Assembly: GCA_002709405.1 (NCBI GenBank)
Contig: PAQV01000008.1
Span: forward strand, 19,083-65,401
From: Paracoccaceae bacterium
Lineage (GTDB): Bacteria; Pseudomonadota; Alphaproteobacteria; Rhodobacterales; Rhodobacteraceae
Direction of reading: 5' to 3'
DNA length: 46,319 bases
The notes under the pieces: generated by a model
What the model saw: only the letters and a program-made list of their open reading frames with translations
What the model was told of the DNA's origin: nothing
Database searches by the model: none
Part shown: in pieces, positions 40,246 through 46,319 of the stretch
How the letters are laid out: the number at the start of each line of letters is the position of its first letter
Numbering within the stretch: the stretch's first letter is position 1
Program-made: the position numbers and the translations under genes

Positions 40246-40863
40246 ATGCCCGGGCGCGTGTTCCAGACCCAGCCGGTCGATGCCCTGGCCAAGGCGCTTG
40301 GGGTGTCGCCCGACCCGGTCGCCGGAGAGCCTCCCCGGTCCAACATCGCTCCGGGCCAAGAGGTCGTGGCCCTGACGGGGGACGGGCTGACCCGGATGCG
40401 CTGGGGCATGATCCCGGTCGGCCGGCGCAATACGCGGGGGCGTCCGGTGATGGAAACCATCGTCAACGCGCGTTCGGAAACGCTGTTCGGCAAAAGCGCC
40501 TTCGACGGGGTCGGCCGTGCGGTTCTGCCGGTCGAGGGCTGGTATGAATGGACGGGACAGGCGCGGCGCAAAACGGCCTGGCGGATCCGGCCGAAAGAGG
40601 GCGGCTTCCTGTGGTTCGCGGCGATCTCGGACGTCTGGACAGCGCCTGGGGGCAAGACGGTGCCACAGATTGCCACCGTGACCTGCCCGCCCAACGGGGA
40701 TGTCCGCGAGGTTCATCACCGGATGGCCGTCATCCTCGACCGTGCTGATCTGGGCACCTGGCTGTCAGGCGATCAGGCCGCCGCGGCGGCGCTGATGGAC
40801 CCGTGGCCCGACGGCCGGCTGATCGTCGAGCCGGCCGAGGGCGTGGATTGGTCTGGGGCGTGA
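40246..40863 (+). CDS. SRAP (YedK/HMCES) family protein lacking Cys2
   Basis: SRAP-domain protein of 205 residues. Family members (YedK, HMCES) form a thiazolidine crosslink with abasic sites in single-stranded DNA through Cys2. Here the second codon is CCC (Pro): the protein starts MPGRVFQT instead of MCGR. The other active-site elements remain: N74 (NARSET), E101 in VEGWYEW, and H157/H158 (VHHRM). The start cannot move: TAG of tesA lies in the same frame 6 nt upstream. It is 3 nt from the tesA stop and in the same frame, so it is probably cotranscribed. Confidence 0.9.
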   Translation: MPGRVFQTQPVDALAKALGVSPDPVAGEPPRSNIAPGQEVVALTGDGLTRMRWGMIPVGRRNTRGRPVMETIVNARSETLFGKSAFDGVGRAVLPVEGWYEWTGQARRKTAWRIRPKEGGFLWFAAISDVWTAPGGKTVPQIATVTCPPNGDVREVHHRMAVILDRADLGTWLSGDQAAAAALMDPWPDGRLIVEPAEGVDWSGA

Positions 40864-40869
40864 CCCCGA

Positions 40870-41424
40870 TCAGAGCACGGTGACGGTCGTGCCCACCGGA
40901 ACCCGTTCATAGAGGTCCATGACATGTTCGTTCCGCAGCCGGATACAGCCGTTCGACACCGAGGTGCCGATCGTGCTGGGCGCGGTGGTGCCATGGATCC
41001 GAAAATAGGTGTCGCGGCCGTTTTCGAAGAGGTAGAGCGCGCGCGCCCCCAGCGGGTTGCTCGGCCCGCCGGGCTGGACGTAATCGTTGTCCTTGAACTT
41101 GCCGTAGGCGACGGGATCGCGCTCGATCATCTCGTTCGTCGGGCGCCAGGTCGGCCATTCTTTCTTGGCCCCGATCACGGCCGATCCGGTGAATTCCAGC
41201 CCGGCCTTGCCGACGCCGACCCCATAGCGCATCGCCACACCCGGTTCGGTCACCAGGTACAGGTAATACGACCGGGGCAGCACCAGGATCTGACCCGGCG
41301 CGTAGTCGGTCTTGATCCGGACGGCCTGGGGGGCCGGTGCGAACCCGACGGTTTCGGCCCGCAGGACCGAGGGCAGGGCCAGACCGGCGGTGCCAGCGGC
41401 CAGGAATGAGCGGCGGTTCAACAT
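40870..41424 (-). CDS. Tat-type exported L,D-transpeptidase (YkuD)
   Basis: YkuD-family enzyme of 184 residues that makes 3-3 cross-links or attaches lipoproteins to peptidoglycan in the periplasm. The signal MLNRRSFLAAGTAGLALPSVLRA has a twin-arginine look. The YkuD domain holds the active-site motif IHGTTAPSTIGTSVSNGCIRL, with its His and the catalytic Cys in SxGCIR. The start is the ATG at 41424, with GGAG upstream. It converges on the SRAP gene with 6 nt between the stop codons. Confidence 0.92.
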   Translation of the reverse strand: MLNRRSFLAAGTAGLALPSVLRAETVGFAPAPQAVRIKTDYAPGQILVLPRSYYLYLVTEPGVAMRYGVGVGKAGLEFTGSAVIGAKKEWPTWRPTNEMIERDPVAYGKFKDNDYVQPGGPSNPLGARALYLFENGRDTYFRIHGTTAPSTIGTSVSNGCIRLRNEHVMDLYERVPVGTTVTVL

Positions 41425-41737
41425 GAACGGAACTCCATCACTACGTCTGTATTGTTTATCGCGAATCGGTAACCAATCGGTCAAGACACGCCTGAGTTCC
41501 AAGATGTCACGGGATTGTGGGTGTGGTCTTCGCGCTGGCTGCCCTGGAAGGTCCGCTGCAAGGGCGGATCGGCGCTGTCGGAAAATGCGGATGGCACCAG
41601 CCGATCGCGCGGGCAGGGCGCCGCGTGCAACACTATTCGAAAGCGCGGACCCGGGTCACGGGCGCGTCGCAAAGATGGGCCGGACTTTCGCCCGGTCGTG
41701 GAAAGGGCGGACCATGTCGGCCCGCCCGAAACCAAGA
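41425..41737. other. Intergenic gap between L,D-transpeptidase and csp
   Basis: 313 bp without a convincing gene; short frames on both strands show no family features. It must hold the L,D-transpeptidase promoter, next to its start, and the csp terminator at its right edge. ATCGGT occurs twice within 20 bp near 41466-41483. A small RNA cannot be excluded. Confidence 0.5.
41705..41727 (-). terminator. Terminator of the cold shock gene
   Basis: On the minus strand GGGCGGGCC pairs with GGTCCGCCC (one G-U) around GACAT and is followed by TTTCC. It begins 10 nt after the csp stop. Confidence 0.6.
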
Positions 41738-41944
41738 TCAGGCCAGTTCGATCTGGTCCGCGCTTTCGCGGCCGTCACGGCCCGAGCGCAGCTCGTAGGT
41801 GACCTTCTGGTTGTCCTTCAGGCCGGTGAGGCCTGCGCGTTCGACGGCCGAGATATGCACGAAGATATCCTTGCCGCCCGCATCGGGGGCGATGAAGCCG
41901 TAGCCTTTGGTTTCGTTGAACCATTTCACGGTGCCAGTGGGCAT
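41738..41944 (-). CDS. Cold shock domain protein (CspA family)
   Basis: RNA chaperone of 68 residues with a single OB-fold. RNP1 is KGYGFIAPD and RNP2 is DIFVHIS, preceded by MPTGTVKWFNETKG. AGGAG 7 nt before the ATG at 41944 sets the start. The frame stays open for another 48 codons upstream, but that stretch has no cold-shock character and lies in the presumed leader. The leader is long, as in many cold-shock genes. Cold induction is a family expectation, not shown here. Confidence 0.94.
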   Translation of the reverse strand: MPTGTVKWFNETKGYGFIAPDAGGKDIFVHISAVERAGLTGLKDNQKVTYELRSGRDGRESADQIELA

Positions 41945-42175
41945 GTCCGTTTCTCCTGTGGGTGCCACCCGAATCATTCGGCGGCCTGGCGTCAGTCCTG
42001 GGCAATCGAGACTGAAGCCGGCAAAACGGAGACAGCGGGTCGAGATGCGGTAACGGTCGCGGGAAAGTTTATGAGGTTTCGGAGCCAAAAAATCAAGAGA
42101 AAGGGACAGGCTGGCCCGGGCTCCGTCAAGTCACGTCCCACGCGTGGGACACTTGCCCACCCCTTGGATATCAAT
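41945..42175 (-). promoter_or_regulatory. Long 5' leader of the csp gene with competing hairpins
   Basis: If transcription starts near 42170, the mRNA has a leader of about 225 nt. It contains the palindrome GTCCCACGCGTGGGAC (42135-42150), whose second half can also pair with TGTCCC downstream, followed by a U-rich run (TTTCTCTTGATTTTTT). This arrangement could act as a thermosensitive or attenuating leader. Assigned by inspection. Confidence 0.35.
42135..42150. repeat. 16-bp palindrome GTCCCACGCGTGGGAC, copy 2
   Basis: Same core as 30843-30858, sharing GTCCCACGCGTGGGACACT with that copy (plus strand). Here it lies upstream of csp and is not followed by a U-run, unlike copy 1, so termination alone may not explain the family. 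Confidence 0.65.
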
Positions 42176-42177
42176 AT

Positions 42178-42206
42178 GTTACAGAGACACATTAACCATT
42201 TGTCAA
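42178..42206 (-). promoter_or_regulatory. Candidate csp promoter
   Basis: A perfect TTGACA (minus strand, 42201-42206) is followed after 17 nt by TGTAAC, or after 19 nt by TAACAT. The -35 is strong and the -10 weak. It is oriented toward csp. Confidence 0.35.
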
Positions 42207-42633
42207 GAATTTTACGCGCGTAAAGGGGCTGTTTCACTGGGCACGAATCACTGGCTGATGGCGTTATGTGTCCCAGTAAGTGGCATGAATGCTGGCCGAA
42301 CAAGGTCGCAAAATTGTAATAGAAGTTTTTGAGCTGATACGCCCGGCTCCGCGCCTTCTTCATCAGTACTCTCCAGTTGAGCCATAGAGGTATTTTTGGC
42401 GAAGTACCTCGCCTTCAATGAGTTTTAGCACACCTCAGGTCTTCTGTTTCGAGTTAAGTCTCGGGCTGGATTGAAAAAAGTGCAAACTGGGCGGCACGAT
42501 AGCCTCAGTATAGTTATCGCATTTCGAAATGCGAAACCTTTGGGGATGAGGCTCTGTCTTCTGGATTTATTGACCGCATTCTTGATTTGATTGATACTGA
42601 CGTCAATATTTTCAGCGGAAAGGTGGGCTTGCT
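42207..42633. other. AT-richer intergenic region before the interrupted gene
   Basis: 427 bp without a recognisable gene, distinctly richer in A+T than the DNA to its left. It holds an imperfect hairpin (ACTGGGCAC 42236-42244 with GTGTCCCAGT 42268-42277) and an 18-bp palindrome at 42517-42534. It marks the boundary between core DNA and a probably acquired segment. Confidence 0.5.
42517..42534. promoter_or_regulatory. 18-bp palindrome TCGCATTTCGAAATGCGA
   Basis: A perfect palindrome placed 2 nt after a TATAGT hexamer (42509-42514), about 100 bp before the interrupted membrane-protein gene. The position would suit an operator overlapping a transcription start. No matching -35 was found. Confidence 0.35.
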
Positions 42634-43929
42634 ATGGCTTCTGGAATGGTTGATGGTCATTTTCACTGGCGCGCAAGTGACTTGATCAGCCTCTTGATGG
42701 CTGCCTTCGCTTCTGCCTTTTTTATAATTGTTACTGTGCTGTGTGTTGTTGAGGTGACTTCGAGAATAACGGCATTCGGGTACATCGAGAGAAAGTCGGC
42801 GGAAATTGAAGAGCGCTTAGCGCGAACGTTGGATGGAACCACTGCAAATTCGTCGCCTGCGAGATATTCGTCTGAGTTGAATCAGTTATCGATTTTGCGT
42901 CAGATATCTGATGAATTGACTATCTTAAACTTTTCGGGAGCCGATAGCGCGGACAGTACAGTATCCGAGATTCGGCACCGTCTTACCAATAAGTTGTCCG
43001 AGCTGAGGTATGAAGTCAGTAAAGGTGAGATACTTTCTAACATCAGCGACCTGAGGCGAAGGTTGTTTGCAAGGGAACAAGAAGGAATGGTGCCTGCCGC
43101 AACCGCTGGTGAGTTACTTGCGGAGGCCGAAAGTCTCGGTTTGAATATTGGAAGACTGGGGATCCTTCTCTCGAAGACAGTGCTCATAGATCCTGCCGAC
43201 TACTCGGATAATATACCAGTCCGTCCGGTTCCGTCTGGAGAAACAGTAATCACGGCAATCTCTCCGCTGTCTAAGATAATATTCGATCCAGAAACGGGTG
43301 AGGACTTTATCTCCGTCGAGCGTTTGTCAGAAGACTTGGACGTGAGTAGTAGTTACGTGTTTGGACTTTTTAACTCAATGATTAGTCAGGTCTCTCAGTC
43401 TAGGTTGAGGGCTTTGGCGGAGCAGAATGACGGAACATCGGTAGCAAATGTCAGGAGTGCCGGTATTGTTCCTTCACTGGTTCAGTTGTACCGGGAGATT
43501 AACTTTGCTCCATACTTGGCCACGGACATTTTGGTCGCAGTTTCCGTAATTCTGTCTGGCGCAATTGGTGCGGTGGCAGCTGCCACTCGCAGCCAGGATT
43601 CTTCATTTTTGCGCGCCATTGTAACCGGTTTTTTGGCGGGTTTTGTTGCTCTTCTGATCGTCAAGGGTGGGAAGTCGCTCCTGTATGTCAGGGGCGGATC
43701 CGATCAGCTGATAATTGTGAATCCATATGCGCTTGCATTCGCAGGGGTTCTTGCTGGCCTTTTTACCGAAAAAGCCTTCGTAGTTCTAACTGCGCTCGTA
43801 GAAGAGCTTTCGGCGAGAGTTACAGCTTCTGATCGAGAGCAACGTAAGCGCTGTCGCCACCCCACGCCTGTTCAGCTTGACGGGGTGAAGTTCCAAGGTA
43901 GCAGCTCGTCGATCCTGCTGGCCGGGTGA
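42634..43929 (+). pseudogene. Unrecognised membrane protein truncated by IS66 insertion
   Basis: I do not recognise this protein. Native codons run 1-403; the remaining 27-28 codons to the stop at 43929 are read out of the IS66 left end. Four hydrophobic helices are visible: 17-42, 294-317, 325-351 and 364-390, with a long soluble part between helices 1 and 2. Residues 45-150 are charged and partly helical, coiled-coil-like. The last helix ends AGLFTEKAFVVLTALVEEL just before the break. Codon use is much more AT-rich than the rest of the window, suggesting recent transfer. The original C-terminus lies beyond the IS, off the window. Whether the truncated product works is unknown. Confidence 0.75.
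43844..43866 (+). repeat. IS66 left terminal inverted repeat
   Basis: Starts GTAAGCGCTGTC and ends CACCCCACG. It matches the reverse complement of 46297-46319 at 20 of 23 positions. It falls inside an otherwise open reading frame, which fixes the insertion point. Confidence 0.9.
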
Positions 43930-45422
43930 CCGGCGGCGATGGCTTCAAGGGTCGCCTTCAAATAGGCCATGGGCTCGACGCCGTTGAACTTCGCGGTTGC
44001 GATCAGGGAGGCGATGCGGGCCCAGGTGCGGCCGCCCTCGTCGTGGCCGGCGAAGAGTGCGTTCTTTCTTGTCAGGGCGATCGGGCGGATCAGATTTTCG
44101 ACGGCGTTGGAGTCCATCTCGACGCGGCCGTCGTGGAGGAAGGTCTGCAGGCCGCCCCACTGGCGGTGGATGTAGGTCAGTTTCTCGCCGAGGCGCGACT
44201 TGGCCGAGATACGCAGACGCTGTGCCTGCAGCCAATCACCGAACTCGGCCACGAGGGGCGCGCTGCGGGCCTGACGGGCCGACAGACGTTGGCCCGGGCC
44301 CAAGCCCCGGATCTCGGCCTCGATGCGGTAGAGCTCAGCGATCCGGCGCAGGCCCTCGGCGGCGATTTCCGAGCCGTCGCGGTCGAAGACCTCCTTCAGC
44401 TTGCGCCGCGCATGCGCCCAGCAGTGGGCCACCGTGATCGGCGCGCCGCCCTTGCGGGACGGGCGCGTCAGCCGGTCATAACCGGTGTAGCCGTCGAGCT
44501 GCAGGATACCGTCGAAGCCCTGAAGGATCTGTTCTGCGTGGGCGCCGGCGCGGCTGGGCTGGTAGGTGAAGGCGACACCGGGCGGGTCTTCTCCGCCCCA
44601 TCCGCGATCATCGCGGGCCAGGGCCCAGAGGTAGCCGGTCTTGGTTCGGCCGCGTCCGGGGTCGAGGACCGGAGCCGTGGTCTCATCCATGAACAGCTTT
44701 CCGGAGGACTTGATGTGTTCCGCCAGCCGGTCGACCACGGGGCCGAGGTGGAAGGCGGCGGTGCCTGCCCAGTCCGCCAGGGTGCTGCGGTCGACCTGGA
44801 TGCCGGAGCGCGCCAGGATCTGGCCTTGGCGGTAGAACGGCAGGTGGTCCGCGAACTTCGAGACCAACACATGAGCGATGGCGCCCTCGGTCGGCAGACC
44901 GCCCTCGATCAGCCGGGGCGCGGCGGGCGCCTGGGTGACCCCGTCTGAGCAAATGCGGCAGGCATACTTCGGCCGGATGTCGACCAGCACCCGGAGCTGC
45001 GCAGGCACGATGTCGAGACGCTCGGTCCGATCCTCGCCGATCTGGTGCATGCGGCCGCAGCCGCAAGGACACTCAAGGCTCGCCGGTTCGATGACACGCT
45101 CGATGCGCGGCAGGCCCGCGGGCAGATGGCCGAGATTGCGCTGCCGTTTCTGTCGCGGGGTCTGGGTGGAGGGGGCGGCCTGCTCCCTGCGGGTCTCGAC
45201 CTCGACGACGGCGGTTTCCAGGTCTTCGAAGGCAAGCTGCCGGTCGTCATCACTCAGCTTCTCGGACCGTTTGCCATGCACGACCTGGTTCAATTCGGCC
45301 ACGAGATGCTCGAGCCGCCGGTTGGCTTCCTTCAGGGCGCCGTTTTCCTGCAGCACCGCCAGAACGGCGGCGCGCTGGCTCTCGGGGATCGCGGACAGGT
45401 CGATGGGCGCGGCGTCGGGCAT
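43872..45422 (-). CDS. tnpC: IS66 family transposase TnpC
   Basis: DDE transposase of IS66, 516 residues from the ATG at 45422 (a TTG at 45467 would add 15). An N-terminal coiled coil (ALKEANRRLEHLVAELNQVVHGKRSEKL) is followed by a zinc-binding part (CPCGCGRM...CRIC). The catalytic acids lie in LFMDETTAPVLDPG, LQLDGYTGYD and, after HCWAHARRKLKEV, VEMDSNAVENLIRPIALTRKNALFAG. The C-terminus is the usual IS66 tail (IDELLPWNF). The frame is intact. The stop lies 28 nt inside the left end of the element. Confidence 0.96.
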   Translation of the reverse strand: MPDAAPIDLSAIPESQRAAVLAVLQENGALKEANRRLEHLVAELNQVVHGKRSEKLSDDDRQLAFEDLETAVVEVETRREQAAPSTQTPRQKRQRNLGHLPAGLPRIERVIEPASLECPCGCGRMHQIGEDRTERLDIVPAQLRVLVDIRPKYACRICSDGVTQAPAAPRLIEGGLPTEGAIAHVLVSKFADHLPFYRQGQILARSGIQVDRSTLADWAGTAAFHLGPVVDRLAEHIKSSGKLFMDETTAPVLDPGRGRTKTGYLWALARDDRGWGGEDPPGVAFTYQPSRAGAHAEQILQGFDGILQLDGYTGYDRLTRPSRKGGAPITVAHCWAHARRKLKEVFDRDGSEIAAEGLRRIAELYRIEAEIRGLGPGQRLSARQARSAPLVAEFGDWLQAQRLRISAKSRLGEKLTYIHRQWGGLQTFLHDGRVEMDSNAVENLIRPIALTRKNALFAGHDEGGRTWARIASLIATAKFNGVEPMAYLKATLEAIAAGHPASRIDELLPWNFTPSS

Positions 45423-45476
45423 GGCTGGATTATACCGGGCCCGGGGCGCCGGTGCCCGGTTATTCAATAGGCCGAG

Positions 45477-45830
45477 TCACTCTGCCACAGCCGGTCGGCG
45501 CACCTCCAGAGATCGAACCCGGCGCCAGTCCAAACCGGCAAACAGGGCCTCGAACTGCGCCCGGTTCAGGGTCATTGCCCCGTCGCGGATCGCGGGCCAA
45601 GTGAAGGTGTTTTCTTCCAGCCGTTTGTAGGCCATCACGAGTCCGCTGCCGTCCCAGAACAGGATCTTCAACCGGTCGGCGCGCTTCGACCGGAACACGA
45701 AGACCGTGCCCGTGAACGGATCCTCGGCAAGCGTCGACTGGACCAACGCCGCGAGACCGTCATGCCCCTTGCGAAAGTCGACCGGCTTCGTCGCCACCAG
45801 GATCCGCACGCCCTGCGAGGGCATCAGCAT
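45477..45830 (-). CDS. tnpB: IS66 family accessory protein TnpB
   Basis: The IS66 Orf2-like accessory protein (PF05717), 117 residues, required for transposition in studied members. It starts MLMPSQGVRILVATKPVDFRKGHDGLAALVQ and contains FRSKRADRLKILFWDGSGLVMAYKRLE, the family core. It overlaps the tnpA stop by 7 nt. It is unrelated to the IS200/IS605 TnpB nuclease that shares the name. Confidence 0.96.
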   Translation of the reverse strand: MLMPSQGVRILVATKPVDFRKGHDGLAALVQSTLAEDPFTGTVFVFRSKRADRLKILFWDGSGLVMAYKRLEENTFTWPAIRDGAMTLNRAQFEALFAGLDWRRVRSLEVRRPAVAE

Positions 45831-46246
45831 GGATGAACCTCCAGCGCGTGGGCAATCTCGGCAATCCGGGCCGCAGGTGCATCATGGGCGAGTTCGATCA
45901 CGACAGCGCCTCGAGTGATCCTGATCGGGGCAGCCTGCGATGCGACCTCCGGGCCCGCTTCCCCCTCGGCGACCTCGCAGACAACGAGAGGCGCAAAGAC
46001 AGGGCCCTCGACTTCTGCCGCAGGCAGCACGAGCTTGCCCTGTTTGGCTTCACGTCGCCATGCCGAGAGTTGATTGGGCAGAATGCCAAACCGCTCCGCC
46101 ACGGCATTCACCGTCGCACCAGCCTCCAAGGTCATCGCGACGGCCAAGGCCTTGGCCTCATCCGGCCACCGGCGGTGTCCCGACGCGTAAATCTCGACGC
46201 CCAGCGATTTGAGAAACGAATTTGTAGCGCACATTTCGAAACGCAC
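45824..46246 (-). CDS. tnpA: IS66 family protein TnpA
   Basis: First gene of the element, 140 residues, with an N-terminal helix-turn-helix of the IS3/IS911 transposase-A type (RRWPDEAKALAVAMTLEAGATVNAVAERFGILPNQLSAWRREAKQG). It is likely to bind the ends of the element. The ATG is 73 bp from the right end. It is coupled to tnpB by a short overlap. Confidence 0.93.
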   Translation of the reverse strand: MRFEMCATNSFLKSLGVEIYASGHRRWPDEAKALAVAMTLEAGATVNAVAERFGILPNQLSAWRREAKQGKLVLPAAEVEGPVFAPLVVCEVAEGEAGPEVASQAAPIRITRGAVVIELAHDAPAARIAEIAHALEVHPC

Positions 46247-46296
46247 TCCCCATCATGAGATGGAGATCACCTCGCAGCCGAAGCCATTAGCAGCAA

Positions 46297-46319
46297 CGTG
46301 GGGTCGAGACGGCGCTTAC
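46297..46319 (-). repeat. IS66 right terminal inverted repeat
   Basis: On the minus strand it begins GTAAGCGCCGTC and ends GACCCCACG. Its outermost base is the last base of the window, which suggests that the sequence itself ends at a repeated element. Confidence 0.9.

Larger units (their letters stand above)
43844..46319 (-). mobile_element. IS66-family insertion sequence, complete
   Basis: A 2,476-bp element bounded by inverted repeats that begin GTAAGCGC. It carries the three IS66 genes tnpA, tnpB and tnpC in order on the minus strand. It is inserted in the membrane-protein gene. IS66 elements usually duplicate 8 bp of target; the left flank is AGAGCAAC (43836-43843) and the right flank is outside the window. 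All three frames are intact, so it could be active. Confidence 0.93.

Noticed and set aside
41945-42088. In-frame 48-codon extension upstream of the cold shock protein
   Set aside because: A strong AGGAG sits right before the internal ATG and the extension has no cold-shock sequence; it is more likely leader RNA.
41992-42363. 123-codon minus-strand ORF in the region upstream of csp, with GGAG before its ATG
   Set aside because: It has no family features, crosses the likely csp promoter and leader palindrome, and its translation looks random. A relic cannot be fully excluded.
43872-45830. IS66 TnpB as an RNA-guided nuclease (IS200/IS605 TnpB) with a guide RNA
   Set aside because: Same gene name but an unrelated 117-residue IS66 accessory protein; no RuvC motifs or omega-RNA.
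46231-46243. Similarity of CATTTCGAAACGC near the IS66 right end to the palindrome at 42517
   Set aside because: The stretch encodes the first residues of tnpA and the match is about 12 bases; probably chance.

Overview
The window is GC-rich chromosomal DNA that reads like an alphaproteobacterium of the Rhodobacteraceae (Roseobacter/Rhodobacter group). Supporting this are a second-type RpoH sigma factor, a short dUTPase next to a membrane-anchored MoeB-like protein, an iron-sulfur (CryB/PhrB-type) photolyase, an mreBCD-mrdA-rodA wall operon, and many ATGA-overlapping gene pairs. Almost all of it (1 to about 42,150) is ordinary core genome, densely packed. The species cannot be named from the sequence alone.

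Layout. 102-2341 (+): rsmI, yraN, gshB. 2351-5913 (-): comM, a glutathione S-transferase, and a two-gene cobalamin unit (cobU plus a CobC-like phosphatase). 6016-13028 (+): rpoH2 with a ChaN-like gene, coaBC, dut, moeB-like, an M3 oligopeptidase, a YjbR protein. 13134-19725 (-): the cell-elongation operon mreB-mreC-mreD-mrdA-rodA ending in a ghrA-type reductase. 19958-21701 (-): leuA preceded by a Leu-rich leader peptide and hairpin. 21792-23983 (+): an SDR gene coupled to an FeS-BCP photolyase. 24019-27361 (-): a class III cyclase with TPR-like repeats and a protein of about 18 MORN repeats. 27592-29683 (+): nadE and a cupin. 29806-31250 (-): a PfkB kinase and a small zincin. 31330-36293: FAD oxidoreductase, Tat-exported MBL hydrolase, DUF1801 protein, gltX, gamma-glutamylcyclotransferase. 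36318-40863: an ABC exporter (ybbA/ybbP-like) divergent from a tesA-like esterase, then a SRAP/YedK homologue. 40870-41944 (-): L,D-transpeptidase and cold shock protein.

From about 42,160 rightward the DNA is clearly more AT-rich and looks accessory. One unrecognised four-helix membrane protein is cut at codon 403/404 by a complete IS66-family element (43,844-46,319). The right terminal inverted repeat of the element ends exactly at the last base of the window, so the far part of the broken gene and the target duplication are outside it.

The most interesting content is between the genes. (1) Two long hairpins, 32-34 nt downstream of minus-strand stop codons, each enclose a loop that on the transcribed strand is a perfect four-run G-quadruplex motif with one-base linkers. 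(2) A 26-codon Leu-rich leader ORF with competing RNA structures precedes leuA. (3) nadE has a short upstream ORF overlapping one arm of a 10-bp hairpin that abuts its start codon. (4) Several intergenic palindromes and repeated motifs recur. (5) The SRAP protein lacks the catalytic Cys2. No rRNA, tRNA, CRISPR array or recognised defence system was found.
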